Shown here piece after piece: positions 7,003 through 14,169 of a stretch of 39,779 nt of DNA. Made by a program: the position numbers and the translations under genes. Source of the stretch: a virus; the IMG/VR virus record IMGVR_UViG_3300027870_000353, positions 1 through 39,779 of that record. One strand, written 5' to 3'. The notes beneath the pieces are model-generated. The model did no database searches. It had not been told where the DNA came from and saw nothing but the letters and a program-made list of their open reading frames with translations. Position 1 is the first letter of the stretch, and every line of letters starts with the position of its first letter.

Positions 7003-7731
7003 TCAAATCCGATCGCTCTCCTTACGGACTACTTTTCCAATGATGATGCACGCGTCGCCTCGGCAAATTTTGCGGTGATGCTTTCGCTGATCCGAATTAT
7101 CAGACGTAAGCCACCATTCTCCGGCGTCGCGGGAAAGCCGCTTCACGACGGCTTCGCCCTCGTAGTTGACGGCGAAAACCGCACCGTCGACTGGGGACTT
7201 ATCAGCCGTGTTTATCACCACGATGTCGTCCTCATACAGAGAAGGCTCCATACTTTCGCCTTTCACCAAAATACCTATCAGACTGGATGGGTTAAAGCCC
7301 GAGCGGTCAATCCAGTTCCTGCGCATCCCGACGGTCCCTGAGTCACGCCGCTCTGGTTCGGTTTGGAATCCTGTCACACCCGCTTGAAGCCTCAATTTCA
7401 CCATCGGAATCTGCACAAAATCTGGATCATCTTTCTCTGCTATCCGAACGGCCATTGCACCCGCAATTTGAGGTATTTCGCTCGGGGCGGCAACATTCAG
7501 ACCCTTGACAATCTCATCGGGAAGCATCTTCCCTGTGACCTTCGATATCGCCATCAACTGCCATAGGCTGGGCGCGTGCTTGCCGGTCTCCCAATGCGAA
7601 ATATTGGCTTTGGTATGGCCGCGTTCTGTGCCCAGCTCCAGGGCAAGCTTCGCTCCCAGAGCCGCTCCAGAAAGCCCGGCTTCGGTCCGGGCTTCTTTAA
7701 CCCAGTGCGAGATGAGGTCTTTAGTTTCCAT
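7003..7731 (-). CDS. cI: CI-type repressor, S24/LexA-like self-cleaving
   Basis: A 242-aa lysogeny repressor. The N-terminal helix-turn-helix (about residues 5-70) has the XRE pattern with AALGAKLAL...KANISHWETGKHAPSLWQLM. The C-terminal half is an S24 peptidase domain with catalytic S160 (VKGESMEPSL) and K197 (EAVVKRL). The likely self-cleavage bond is A117-G118 (LQAGVTG), 43 residues before the serine. It would bind the five 17-bp operators flanking its own gene and the PL region and hold PR and PL shut until RecA-stimulated cleavage. No Shine-Dalgarno sequence is evident before the ATG. Confidence 0.95.
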   Translation of the reverse strand: METKDLISHWVKEARTEAGLSGAALGAKLALELGTERGHTKANISHWETGKHAPSLWQLMAISKVTGKMLPDEIVKGLNVAAPSEIPQIAGAMAVRIAEKDDPDFVQIPMVKLRLQAGVTGFQTEPERRDSGTVGMRRNWIDRSGFNPSSLIGILVKGESMEPSLYEDDIVVINTADKSPVDGAVFAVNYEGEAVVKRLSRDAGEWWLTSDNSDQRKHHRKICRGDACIIIGKVVRKESDRI

Positions 7732-7740
7732 GCGCGGATC

Positions 7741-7757
7741 GTATAGGAAATCTAAAC
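7741..7757. promoter_or_regulatory. Repressor operator, repressor-proximal
   Basis: GTATAGGAAATCTAAAC: one arm exact (GTATAG), the other with one base changed. It begins ten bases upstream of the repressor ATG and overlaps the predicted start of PRM, so filling it would shut off repressor synthesis, as OR3 does in lambda. Confidence 0.75.
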
Positions 7758-7783
7758 AATAATGGTATAGAAAAGCTGGACAA
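7756..7783 (-). promoter_or_regulatory. Candidate PRM promoter
   Basis: On the minus strand, TTGTCC (7783-7778) and TATTGT (7761-7756) are 16 bases apart. The predicted start is about 18 bases before the repressor ATG, so the mRNA would have a very short leader without a ribosome binding site. The hexamers match consensus only 4/6 each, in keeping with a promoter that needs activation. Confidence 0.4.
7765..7781. promoter_or_regulatory. Repressor operator, middle (degenerate)
   Basis: GTATAGAAAAGCTGGAC: left arm exact, right arm 4 of 6. Its centre is 24 bp from the repressor-proximal site and 23 bp from the cro-proximal one. It overlaps the -35 elements of both PR and PRM. Confidence 0.65.
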
Positions 7784-7805
7784 CATAGTATAGAATCCCT
7801 ATACT
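7777..7805 (+). promoter_or_regulatory. PR promoter
   Basis: TGGACA (7777-7782), a 17-base spacer, and TATACT (7800-7805): 5/6 matches to both consensus hexamers with ideal spacing. The start is predicted near 7812, about 23 bases before the Cro-like ATG. Two operators cover it. Confidence 0.8.
7788..7804. promoter_or_regulatory. Repressor operator, cro-proximal (perfect palindrome)
   Basis: GTATAGAATCCCTATAC: exact 6-bp arms around a 5-base spacer, covering the PR -10. It is likely the strongest site of the three, comparable to lambda OR1. Confidence 0.85.
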
Positions 7806-7834
7806 TTGGAAATATTACTCACCAGGCCGATGAA

Positions 7835-8080
7835 ATGACCCCAGAAGAAGCACTTGATCAAGCGGTTGCGCGTGTCGGCTCCATGCAGGCATTGGCGAAT
7901 CTTCTTGGCGTAACCAAAGGCGCGGTTAGTCAATGGAAGCTGGATGGCCGCCGAATCCCAGCCGAACACTGCCCGACGATTGAACGGATTACAGAAGGCT
8001 GCGTGCGATCCGAGCAGCTCAGGCCAGATGTCGATTGGGCGGTGATTCGCCATAGCGAAACTGCCTCCAACTGTGCCTAA
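7835..8080 (+). CDS. Cro/YdaS-like transcriptional regulator
   Basis: An 81-aa protein divergent from the repressor. It carries a helix-turn-helix at about residues 5-60 (QALANLLGVTKGAVSQWK, then RRIPAEHCPTIERIT), the typical pattern of YdaS-type Cro analogues. It is the first gene of the PR transcript and should bind the same operators to lower repressor synthesis and tip the switch toward lysis. The ribosome binding site is modest (AGGCCGATGAA). Confidence 0.85.
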   Translation: MTPEEALDQAVARVGSMQALANLLGVTKGAVSQWKLDGRRIPAEHCPTIERITEGCVRSEQLRPDVDWAVIRHSETASNCA

Positions 8081-8086
8081 GTAAGA

Positions 8087-8138
8087 AAGATCTGTTTTCA
8101 CGCCTGATTTCTTTCGGAAATTTGTATGCACAGATCTT
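8087..8138 (+). promoter_or_regulatory. Structured leader between cro-like and cII-like genes
   Basis: The arms AAGATCTG (8087-8094) and CAGATCTT (8131-8138) are perfect inverted repeats enclosing a smaller hairpin ATTTC/GAAAT (8107-8121). It lies where lambda has nutR/tR1, so an attenuator or antitermination site is possible. It has no long U-tract. Confidence 0.4.
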
Positions 8139-8184
8139 CGTTCAAATTTACTTGCTTTTCATCATTCATTTTGAGGCACCCCGC

Positions 8185-8628
8185 ATGAACATTCTTGACG
8201 CGTTCCACAGCACCGTGCATTCGGCTCCAGGCGGCTGCGAGGCCTTAGCCGTCCGGCTGGGGATGTCGCCCGTAATCCTCCGGAACAAGGCAAATCCGAA
8301 CAGCACGACGAACAAACCGATGCTCGATGACGCGGATCGCATCATGGGCCTGACCGGCGACTACAGCGTGCTTCATGCCCTGGCCGCAAATCACGGCTTC
8401 GTACTGGTGAGCGTTGAGGATTCAGCGAAGGCTTCTGACATGGCAGTCCTGGAGATGATGAGCAAGTGCTGGGCCACAAATGGCGAGTTTGGCGCGGAGG
8501 TCAATAAAGCCCTGGCTGATGGGCGCATCGAGCGCCGTGAAATCCCGGTTATTCGCGAAGCGCTGCTCCGCAACATTGGTGCCATGCATCAGCTGGTCGC
8601 GCGGCTCGAGGCAATGGCCGAGAAGTAA
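8185..8628 (+). CDS. CII-like phage regulatory protein (Phage_CP76 family)
   Basis: A 147-aa protein of the Phage_CP76 (CII-like) type: N-terminal MNILDAFHSTVHSAPGGC, a helix-turn-helix with ALAVRLGMSPVILRNKANP, then KPMLDDADRIMGLTGD and a helical C-terminus. It probably acts as a transcription factor in the lysis-lysogeny choice or early replication control. The ATG at 8185 is chosen over an upstream in-frame ATG (8122) because TGAGGC precedes it and the upstream residues are AT-rich and hydrophobic. It is the second gene of PR. Confidence 0.87.
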   Translation: MNILDAFHSTVHSAPGGCEALAVRLGMSPVILRNKANPNSTTNKPMLDDADRIMGLTGDYSVLHALAANHGFVLVSVEDSAKASDMAVLEMMSKCWATNGEFGAEVNKALADGRIERREIPVIREALLRNIGAMHQLVARLEAMAEK

Positions 8629-8666
8629 GAACTCGGCAATCCACAGAAAATTTACAAAAATCGGCT

Positions 8667-8867
8667 ATGACAATACACACCGCCCCGCCTCACGTTACAC
8701 CCCGCGAACCAATCGCGCCACGCGTTACGACCAGGAAAACGCCTGTCGAATGCACTTGCCCGCCTGAAGGGCAAGTTTTCCGTCGCGATAAAGTGAGCTG
8801 CCGCCAGCACTACGAAGGCATGCTGACGCAGCAGTTGAATGAGGCCGGTGCGCATGGCCACGCTTGA
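8667..8867 (+). CDS. Small Cys-containing hypothetical protein
   Basis: A 66-aa protein with a Pro/Arg-rich N-terminus, a CTCPPEG segment and a later C/H pair (SCRQHYEGM), which could bind a metal. It overlaps the start of the primase gene by 14 bases. The ribosome binding site is weak. No family is recognised; such small genes often precede phage primases. Confidence 0.5.
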   Translation: MTIHTAPPHVTPREPIAPRVTTRKTPVECTCPPEGQVFRRDKVSCRQHYEGMLTQQLNEAGAHGHA

Positions 8868-11571
8868 CCAAGTTGTCGAGCAGATGGCCGCCCACGGCCT
8901 GCCGCAGTTGCCGCACGGTCATCCTGTGCTCGATGGCAAGATCCACCGGTTCGGTCCAGGCAAGAAAGCGTGGTACGTGCTCCGCGAGCTGGACCTAAAT
9001 TCCGGGCGGCGTGTAGTCACTGGTGCCTTCGGCTTGTGGCAGGGGCAAAGCCAGAATGCCATCCCGGTAAAGCTGGACTGGGATGGCGTATCGAGTGAGG
9101 AGCGCGCCGAATTTGAGCGCAAGCAGAAGGCCTTCGAAGAAAAGGAAGCGGAGAAGCGCGCCCGGCAGGCTGAGATGGCAGCGAACCGCGCCAGAATGCA
9201 GTGGTCTGCCGGGGTCTCGCTGGAGACTGGCACCGACTCTCCGTACCTCACTCGCAAGCAAGTCGCGGCCGAGGGCTTACGCTGCCAGCCTGACGGCACC
9301 ATCCTCATTCCCATGAAGAAATACACGTCGACTGGCGCCATGCTGGTCGGCTTACAGAAGATCGCCCCTGACGGCAGCAAACGCTACAGCAGCGGCATGG
9401 ACAAGATCGGTGCCGGCTACCTGCTTGGGAAGATCGCCCCTGACACCATGGTAATCGGCATGGGGGAAGGATATGCGACGGGGGCTACCGTGCGTATGGC
9501 CGATGGGTACATGACGCCGATCATGCTGGCGTTCGATGCGGGCAGCTTGCTTGCTGTGGCGCGCCAGCTTCGCGCCGATTTTCCGCTGGCGCACATCCTG
9601 TTCTTTGCTGACGATGATAACTTTGCGGCAGCCAGGCTTACCGAATACCTGGCAAGCGAGTTCAAAGTCAGCACGCCTGTGCATATCGATGGCATCGAGC
9701 AGCAGCTGGTGGCGCTCGATGGCAGCGCAGTAAAGGTGATCGCTACCTGGCGCACGGATTCGAACGGTACGCCGTTTATCGAAGCTGACATTCGCTGTGG
9801 CCGCCTCATGCGGATCACAAAATTTGAGAACGCCGGCATCGCTAAGGCCAGGGCCGCTGCTCGCGCTGTTGGCAATGCTTCCGTGGTCGTGCCTTCCTTC
9901 GCTGCTCGTGGTGAGAATCGCTGGTCCGACTTCAACGATCTGCACGTGAACGAATCGCTTCAGGTGGTACAGGATCAGGTCCGCACCGCTATCGCCGCAG
10001 CGCGCAGCGCGGCCCCTGGTGATGCGGCTCCCTGGCCTGTCGATGCAGCGCCACCGTCTCCCGCACCCTCTATCGCAGGAGAACCGGCCACGGATGTGAC
10101 GCCACCCAGTGCAGAGATTTTGCTGGCCCACTTTGCTCTGGTCTACGGTACGACGGATGTGTGGGATGGTCTGCGCAAGCAAAAGCTCAAGCGTTCGGCC
10201 TTTCACGCCGCTGTAGGCAAAGCCGCAGCGACGGCATGGGAGGCCGATCCAAGGCACCGGATCGTGACGCCTGAGACCTTGCCTTCGCTGATTCGCGGCC
10301 GCGCCGTCGGTCCGGGGGGCGGGGGGAGGCTCACCGAGATGCTCGACCAGCTGACGCTGCTGCGCGGTACCGAAACTGTATGGGACGGCATTGGCCACCA
10401 GGTGATGTCCCTGGGCGCCGTGCGCGCCGACTATACCGCCGAGCTGACGGGCAAGTGGCAAGAGCACGCCCTGCGCAAGACCATCGAGGCCAAGAATCTG
10501 GTATTCGATCCCACTCAGCAGGCCGATCCTGAGACGCACGTCAATATTTTCCTCGGCTGGCCCTTGGTGCCGAAAGCTGACATTGACCTTGTGACCCCAA
10601 TCTTGGCTTTGCTTGAGTCGCTATGCGCTGGCGAGGACAACGTCGACGAGTGCGTCGTCTGGATCCTGCGCTGGTTGGCCTATCCGCTGCAACACCCGGG
10701 CGCCAAGATGCAAACCGCGCTCCTGATGTTTGGCGAAAAGCAGGGCACCGGCAAGAGCCTGTTCTTCCAGGATGTGATCTCCCCGATCTATGGCGACTAT
10801 GGCACTGTGGCCAGTCAGCACCAGCTGGACTCCAGCTTTACTGCATGGCGCTCGCGCAAGCTGTTCGTGCTGTTTGAAGAGGTGCTATCGCGGGATGATA
10901 AGTACAGCCATAACGGCACGCTCAAGTACATGGTCACGGGCAAGTCCATGAGCATCAACCAGAAGAACTTGCCAGAGCGGGAAGAGCGCAACCACATGAA
11001 CGCCGCTTTCCTCTCGAACGAGCCTCAGCCCATCCCGCTCGAGCTGGAAGACCGCCGCTTCATGGTGATCGAGGCCCGCAACAAGCGAGACCCAGACTTC
11101 TACCGGGCTGTCACAGAATCGATTGCACGCGGTGGCATCGAGGCCTTCTACCACTTCCTGCTCAACTTCCCGCTGGATGATTTCACGGAACACAGCAAGC
11201 CCATCATGACGCTGGCGAAAGAGCGGGTTATTGAGTTCGGTCTGAACGGCTGGATGTCGTTCCACCGGGCCTGGAAGGACGGCTATCTTACCGCACCGTA
11301 CTGCTCTTGTCTCAGCGAGGACCTGTACATCATGTATCGACGCTGGTGCGACAAGAGCGGCGAAAAGCCCCTGACTCTCTGCAAGTTCGCTGGCCTGATC
11401 GGCAGCCGCGAGACGAAGACAAAAAAGAGCGTCGAGGTGGGCAAGAAAAAGAAGGCCACCAGGATGGTATTCATCATCGATAACCCTGACCACACTTCAT
11501 CGCTGGATGAGCAAATTAATACTTTTCGAGATCTGGCCGACGTCCGGGCGGATGGTGCATTGCACGGTTGA
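8854..11571 (+). CDS. Phage primase-helicase (Toprim plus DUF5906-type helicase)
   Basis: A 905-aa replication protein with two parts. The first has a Toprim domain with the acidic motifs GEGYATG (about residue 203) and FFADDDN (about 250), preceded by a long charged helix near 75-110. The second is an SF3-like helicase with Walker A GEKQGTGKS (about 627-635), Walker B-like LFVLFEE and an FLSNEPQPIPLELEDRRF segment typical of DUF5906 helicases. It would open the origin and prime phage DNA synthesis. The start at 8854 has GAGGCCGG upstream. A Pro-rich linker at about 385-415 joins the halves. GCAGGG repeats begin right after the stop. Confidence 0.93.
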   Translation: MATLDQVVEQMAAHGLPQLPHGHPVLDGKIHRFGPGKKAWYVLRELDLNSGRRVVTGAFGLWQGQSQNAIPVKLDWDGVSSEERAEFERKQKAFEEKEAEKRARQAEMAANRARMQWSAGVSLETGTDSPYLTRKQVAAEGLRCQPDGTILIPMKKYTSTGAMLVGLQKIAPDGSKRYSSGMDKIGAGYLLGKIAPDTMVIGMGEGYATGATVRMADGYMTPIMLAFDAGSLLAVARQLRADFPLAHILFFADDDNFAAARLTEYLASEFKVSTPVHIDGIEQQLVALDGSAVKVIATWRTDSNGTPFIEADIRCGRLMRITKFENAGIAKARAAARAVGNASVVVPSFAARGENRWSDFNDLHVNESLQVVQDQVRTAIAAARSAAPGDAAPWPVDAAPPSPAPSIAGEPATDVTPPSAEILLAHFALVYGTTDVWDGLRKQKLKRSAFHAAVGKAAATAWEADPRHRIVTPETLPSLIRGRAVGPGGGGRLTEMLDQLTLLRGTETVWDGIGHQVMSLGAVRADYTAELTGKWQEHALRKTIEAKNLVFDPTQQADPETHVNIFLGWPLVPKADIDLVTPILALLESLCAGEDNVDECVVWILRWLAYPLQHPGAKMQTALLMFGEKQGTGKSLFFQDVISPIYGDYGTVASQHQLDSSFTAWRSRKLFVLFEEVLSRDDKYSHNGTLKYMVTGKSMSINQKNLPEREERNHMNAAFLSNEPQPIPLELEDRRFMVIEARNKRDPDFYRAVTESIARGGIEAFYHFLLNFPLDDFTEHSKPIMTLAKERVIEFGLNGWMSFHRAWKDGYLTAPYCSCLSEDLYIMYRRWCDKSGEKPLTLCKFAGLIGSRETKTKKSVEVGKKKKATRMVFIIDNPDHTSSLDEQINTFRDLADVRADGALHG

Positions 11572-11786
11572 GCAGGGTTGGCTTTAAACCCTGCAACGAA
11601 GTAAGCCTACTGCTGATTGGGTCATTGCAGGGTTAGCAGGGTCAGCATGGTTTCCGCGCACATGTAAGCGCTTTTTTCACCCAAGTATTAATGGAATATT
11701 TTTTTGACACACATACGTAACTACCCTGCATCCCTGCATACCCGGCAGACAGTCAATGTTTATAAGGGTTACTTTCTTGCAGGGTT
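11572..11786. repeat. Candidate replication origin: GCAGGGT-type iterons around an AT-rich core
   Basis: The gap after the primase holds repeated GCAGGGTT-like octamers. Forward copies: 11572-11579, 11627-11634, 11636-11643 (GCAGGGTC), 11645-11652 (GCATGGTT), 11779-11786. Reverse copies: 11587-11594 (AACCCTGC), 11723-11729 (ACCCTGC), 11731-11737 (TCCCTGC), 11740-11746 (ACCCGGC). The three forward and three reverse central copies are spaced about 8-9 bp and face each other across an AT-rich stretch (about 11671-11706). This looks like helicase-binding iterons beside a DNA-unwinding element. The function is inferred. Confidence 0.55.
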
Positions 11787-11885
11787 TGAAATGAAGCCGG
11801 AAAAGCCTGCAAAACAGGCTCTCCGGTCGGCAAAGACAACTGAGGGCTACGAAAAATGCAAACGTGCAACACCATAGGAGGCGAT

Positions 11886-12374
11886 ATGACCAGGCAAAAG
11901 ATTACATTGGGATGGCGTGGGCGCTGCGCGCCGGTGCCTGAGCTGCCCCTGGTGGAGGTATCGTGCAAGCTGCCTGAACGTGCAGCCTCTATCCCGGCGT
12001 CTGAGCTGCGGGTTGATCCTTGGGTACCGCCTGCCCCGCTCGATGAATGCCTCGCCTGCTGGAAGGCCTGGATGCACGGCGACGCTGATCGCAACCTCAG
12101 TGCGAAGTCGATGGGCGGCCTCGTCGGCAACACTGATGGCCATGGTGCAGATATCCACGAGCAGCAGCAGGCCCGTGACACACGTATTGCAGTGGCTACA
12201 GACGCGATGATAGACAGCCTCCCGCGGCAGCAGATCTGGGCTATCTATCGGCTCTGCTCACTGGCTACTCCGTGGCGCTTCCCAGGTGCCGATCTGGTTG
12301 TTGTGGGTGAGCAGGCAAGGCAGGCATTACTGGTCAAACTGAAAAAAAATGTTTGCACTTCAGTTCTTTTCTGA
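11886..12374 (+). CDS. Conserved phage protein, candidate late regulator (Q-like position)
   Basis: A 162-aa protein. The start at 11886 follows a perfect AGGAGG; an in-frame ATG at 11856 lacks one. Recognisable parts are ADRNLSAKSMGGLVGNTDGHGADIHEQQQ in the middle and a C-terminal segment RQQIWAIYRLCSLATPWRFP that resembles a helix-turn-helix-like region. Proteins of this look occur before the late operon of Burkholderiales phages and are unnamed. It sits where lambda has Q, directly upstream of a possible promoter and terminator, so a late antitermination role is plausible but not shown. Confidence 0.6.
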   Translation: MTRQKITLGWRGRCAPVPELPLVEVSCKLPERAASIPASELRVDPWVPPAPLDECLACWKAWMHGDADRNLSAKSMGGLVGNTDGHGADIHEQQQARDTRIAVATDAMIDSLPRQQIWAIYRLCSLATPWRFPGADLVVVGEQARQALLVKLKKNVCTSVLF

Positions 12375-12380
12375 TATTCT
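12353..12380 (+). promoter_or_regulatory. Candidate late promoter (PR'-like)
   Basis: TTGCAC (12353-12358), a 16-base spacer and TATTCT (12375-12380), at the end of the Q-like gene. The start would be near 12387, giving a leader of only about 50 bases before a strong terminator, the layout of lambda PR'-tR'. Confidence 0.45.
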
Positions 12381-12413
12381 CCTGAACCATAGAGCGACTT
12401 CGTTCGCCTAAAG

Positions 12414-12443
12414 AAAAGCCCTGCCTAAACAGCAGGGCTTTTT
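12414..12443 (+). terminator. Rho-independent terminator before the late genes
   Basis: AAAGCCCTGC (12415-12424) and GCAGGGCTTT (12432-12441) form a 10-bp stem with a 7-base loop, followed by a T-run to 12443. It separates early from late genes and would need antitermination or readthrough for late expression. Confidence 0.9.
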
Positions 12444-12478
12444 GCGTTTACGCCGCTGTTTGCCAAGTGAGGCCACCG

Positions 12479-12760
12479 ATGTCCGTCTTTCGTATCAAGC
12501 CCGTGGTCGTGACCGCGATCACCTTCGATGACCTGGTGCAGCATGGCCGCGACCACGGCGCGAATATCGTCAACGGTATGCCCTGGTCGTTCGCGTATAA
12601 GGGCAGGCCCATTTCGCATGAGAACGACGATTGCTACCTGATCACCGATGGCGGCAAGACTCACCAGGTGCGGCGTGATGCAGTTGTTGTGATCGACAGC
12701 CAAGGCTTCCTTTCGGTGCAGTCGGCCGCTGTCTTCCGCACGCTGTTCGAACCGGCTTAA
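12479..12760 (+). CDS. Small conserved phage protein before the packaging genes
   Basis: A 93-aa protein from ATG 12479 with GAGG six bases upstream. Its motifs VTAITFDDLVQHGRDHG, NGMPWSFAYKG and HENDDCYLIT are of a type I recall from phage genomes close to HNH and terminase genes. The function is unknown. It is the first gene after the early terminator. Confidence 0.68.
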   Translation: MSVFRIKPVVVTAITFDDLVQHGRDHGANIVNGMPWSFAYKGRPISHENDDCYLITDGGKTHQVRRDAVVVIDSQGFLSVQSAAVFRTLFEPA

Positions 12761-12768
12761 CCCAGGCC

Positions 12769-12960
12769 ATGAAGCTGCAGTACTATCGCGCGCTGCTTAT
12801 CCGCGCAGTGGAGGCCAGGGACACGGCGCTGCTCGATCAGATAGCGATCCAGCTGGAGGCCAGCGAGCAGGCGCATTCGATCCTGCGGTTCAAGGGCTAT
12901 GGCATGCAAGGCATGATGATTGACGCCACTGCACGGCAAGTCCCAACTTCGCTGCCGTAG
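12769..12960 (+). CDS. Small hypothetical protein
   Basis: A 63-aa helical protein (YYRALLIRAVEARDTALLDQIA...). It lies eight bases after the previous gene and three bases before the HNH gene, clearly in the same transcript. No function is known. Confidence 0.55.
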   Translation: MKLQYYRALLIRAVEARDTALLDQIAIQLEASEQAHSILRFKGYGMQGMMIDATARQVPTSLP

Positions 12961-12963
12961 GCC

Positions 12964-13278
12964 ATGGCGAACGCAGCTTACAAACACCTGTACAACACGC
13001 GCCGCTGGTACCGGCTTCGCCATCACCAGCTGGCCCAGCAGCCGTTCTGCGTGGACTGTGCACGCAGGGACCGCTCCACCGCTGCAAAAATCGTTGACCA
13101 TATTCGCCCGCATCGTGGTGATGAGGCACTGTTCTTTGACGACCAGAACCTTCAGTCGCTCTGTAAGCCGTGCCATGACGGGGCGAAGCAGCAGTTCGAG
13201 AAGAGCGGGACGGTTCGTGGGTGCGGCGTGGACGGCGTACCCGTTGATGTAAATCACCACTGGAATGTGAAGGATTGA
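12964..13278 (+). CDS. HNH endonuclease
   Basis: A 104-aa HNH nuclease. The core is CVDC (zinc ligands), VDHIRPHRGDEALFFDDQNLQSLC and KPCHD, giving the HNH residues His (DHI), Asn (QNL) and His (CHD) plus a second Cys pair. In HK97-type phages a small HNH protein next to the terminase genes helps terminase cut at cos. It has the usual length. Family assignment is firm; the packaging role is from the family and place. Confidence 0.92.
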   Translation: MANAAYKHLYNTRRWYRLRHHQLAQQPFCVDCARRDRSTAAKIVDHIRPHRGDEALFFDDQNLQSLCKPCHDGAKQQFEKSGTVRGCGVDGVPVDVNHHWNVKD

Positions 13279-13280
13279 CA

Positions 13281-13526
13281 ATGTCTGCTATCGGCGGTGA
13301 GGTCGGCAAGCGACTGTGCAAAGCACTGGGACTTCCTCCGACCACGTACAAATTCACGATGCACGCTCAGGCTGGCGACATCATCAGGATCGAGTGCGAG
13401 TTCTGGGCCAGCTTCGACAATGACGAACTCATACGGGCGCTGGCGCAATACGAGCTTTCTCAGAAGTCCGAGCCAACACCGCTCGATACGGCGCTTGACG
13501 GGCTCGCGGTGCACAAAATCGATTGA
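13281..13526 (+). CDS. Hypothetical phage protein
   Basis: An 81-aa protein from ATG 13281 with GAAGGA upstream, two bases after the HNH stop. The central beta segment KFTMHAQAGDIIRIECEFWA and a helical C-terminus suggest a small alpha/beta fold. It is unrecognised and lies between the HNH and terminase genes. Confidence 0.6.
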   Translation: MSAIGGEVGKRLCKALGLPPTTYKFTMHAQAGDIIRIECEFWASFDNDELIRALAQYELSQKSEPTPLDTALDGLAVHKID

Positions 13527-13653
13527 CCACGCCCAGGTACCCGGGGGGGGTGTTGATCTCTACAACGTTTAAAACATAAGACCGCTCCCTGACTCTATTT
13601 GCATGAGCGGGATAAATGGGAGGGGGGTATATCAGCCCCCTGGAGGAACAAAA
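13527..13653. other. Gap before small terminase: candidate cos region
   Basis: It holds a run of eight G (13543-13550) after GGTACCC and an inverted repeat AGGGGG (13621-13626)/CCCCCT (13636-13641) right before the terminase ribosome binding site TGGAGGA. In HK97-like phages with an HNH protein the cos site lies close to here. No cut position can be read from the sequence alone. Confidence 0.35.
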
Positions 13654-14169
13654 ATGGCAGGCAATTCAAACTCTGGACGTCGGGCGGTGCCTGCGACCGT
13701 CCACGCCATTCGCGGAAACCCGTCCAAGAAGTCCGCCGCCGAACTGGCCGACGCGATGTCGAAGCGGCCAATCGACCCGGCCACCGCCGCGCCGGCGTGC
13801 CCGGATTTCTTGACCCCGGACGCCAAGGCCGAGTGGCGCCGCATCATCAACGATCTCGTCACCCTGGGCGTGGTCACGAAAATCGACCGCGGCGAGCTGG
13901 CGGTCTACTGCCAGGCCTGGGGCGACTGGAAGCATGCGCGCAAAAAAATCGCGGAAAGCAATGATGCCGGCTACGTTGACATGACGCCCAGCGGCTACAA
14001 GCAGATGGGTGTCTGGATGCAGATCGCCAATCGGGCCGAAGATCGCATGCGCACGGCTGGCAATTCGTTCGGCTTGAACCCAGCGGCACGCACGCGCCTG
14101 GAGGTGCGGGTGCCACAAGGCGAACTTTTCCCAAATGACGAAAAAACCAAAGCAGCCGGTTATTTCTGA
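13654..14169 (+). CDS. terS: Small terminase subunit (P27 family)
   Basis: A 171-aa DNA-recognition subunit of the packaging motor. The start at 13654 has TGGAGGA upstream and begins with the basic MAGNSNSGRRAVP typical of P27/Terminase_4 proteins; a longer frame from 13603 lacks support. Family traits: the PACPDFLTPDAKAEWRRI segment, the helix with LVTLGVVTKIDRGELAVYCQAW and the C-terminal SFGLNPAARTRL motif. It overlaps the large terminase by 35 bases in another frame. Confidence 0.92.
   Translation: MAGNSNSGRRAVPATVHAIRGNPSKKSAAELADAMSKRPIDPATAAPACPDFLTPDAKAEWRRIINDLVTLGVVTKIDRGELAVYCQAWGDWKHARKKIAESNDAGYVDMTPSGYKQMGVWMQIANRAEDRMRTAGNSFGLNPAARTRLEVRVPQGELFPNDEKTKAAGYF

Noticed and set aside
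9352-10539. Minus-strand open frame (395 codons) opposite the primase-helicase
   Set aside because: Shadow frame of a strongly supported gene, with no domain and no start signal.
12769-12960. Toxin-antitoxin reading for the small genes before the HNH gene
   Set aside because: Their order and spacing fit the packaging module, and no toxin or antitoxin motif is visible.
12757-13281. Minus-strand open frame (174 codons) opposite the HNH gene
   Set aside because: The HNH gene on the plus strand has clear catalytic motifs; this frame has none.
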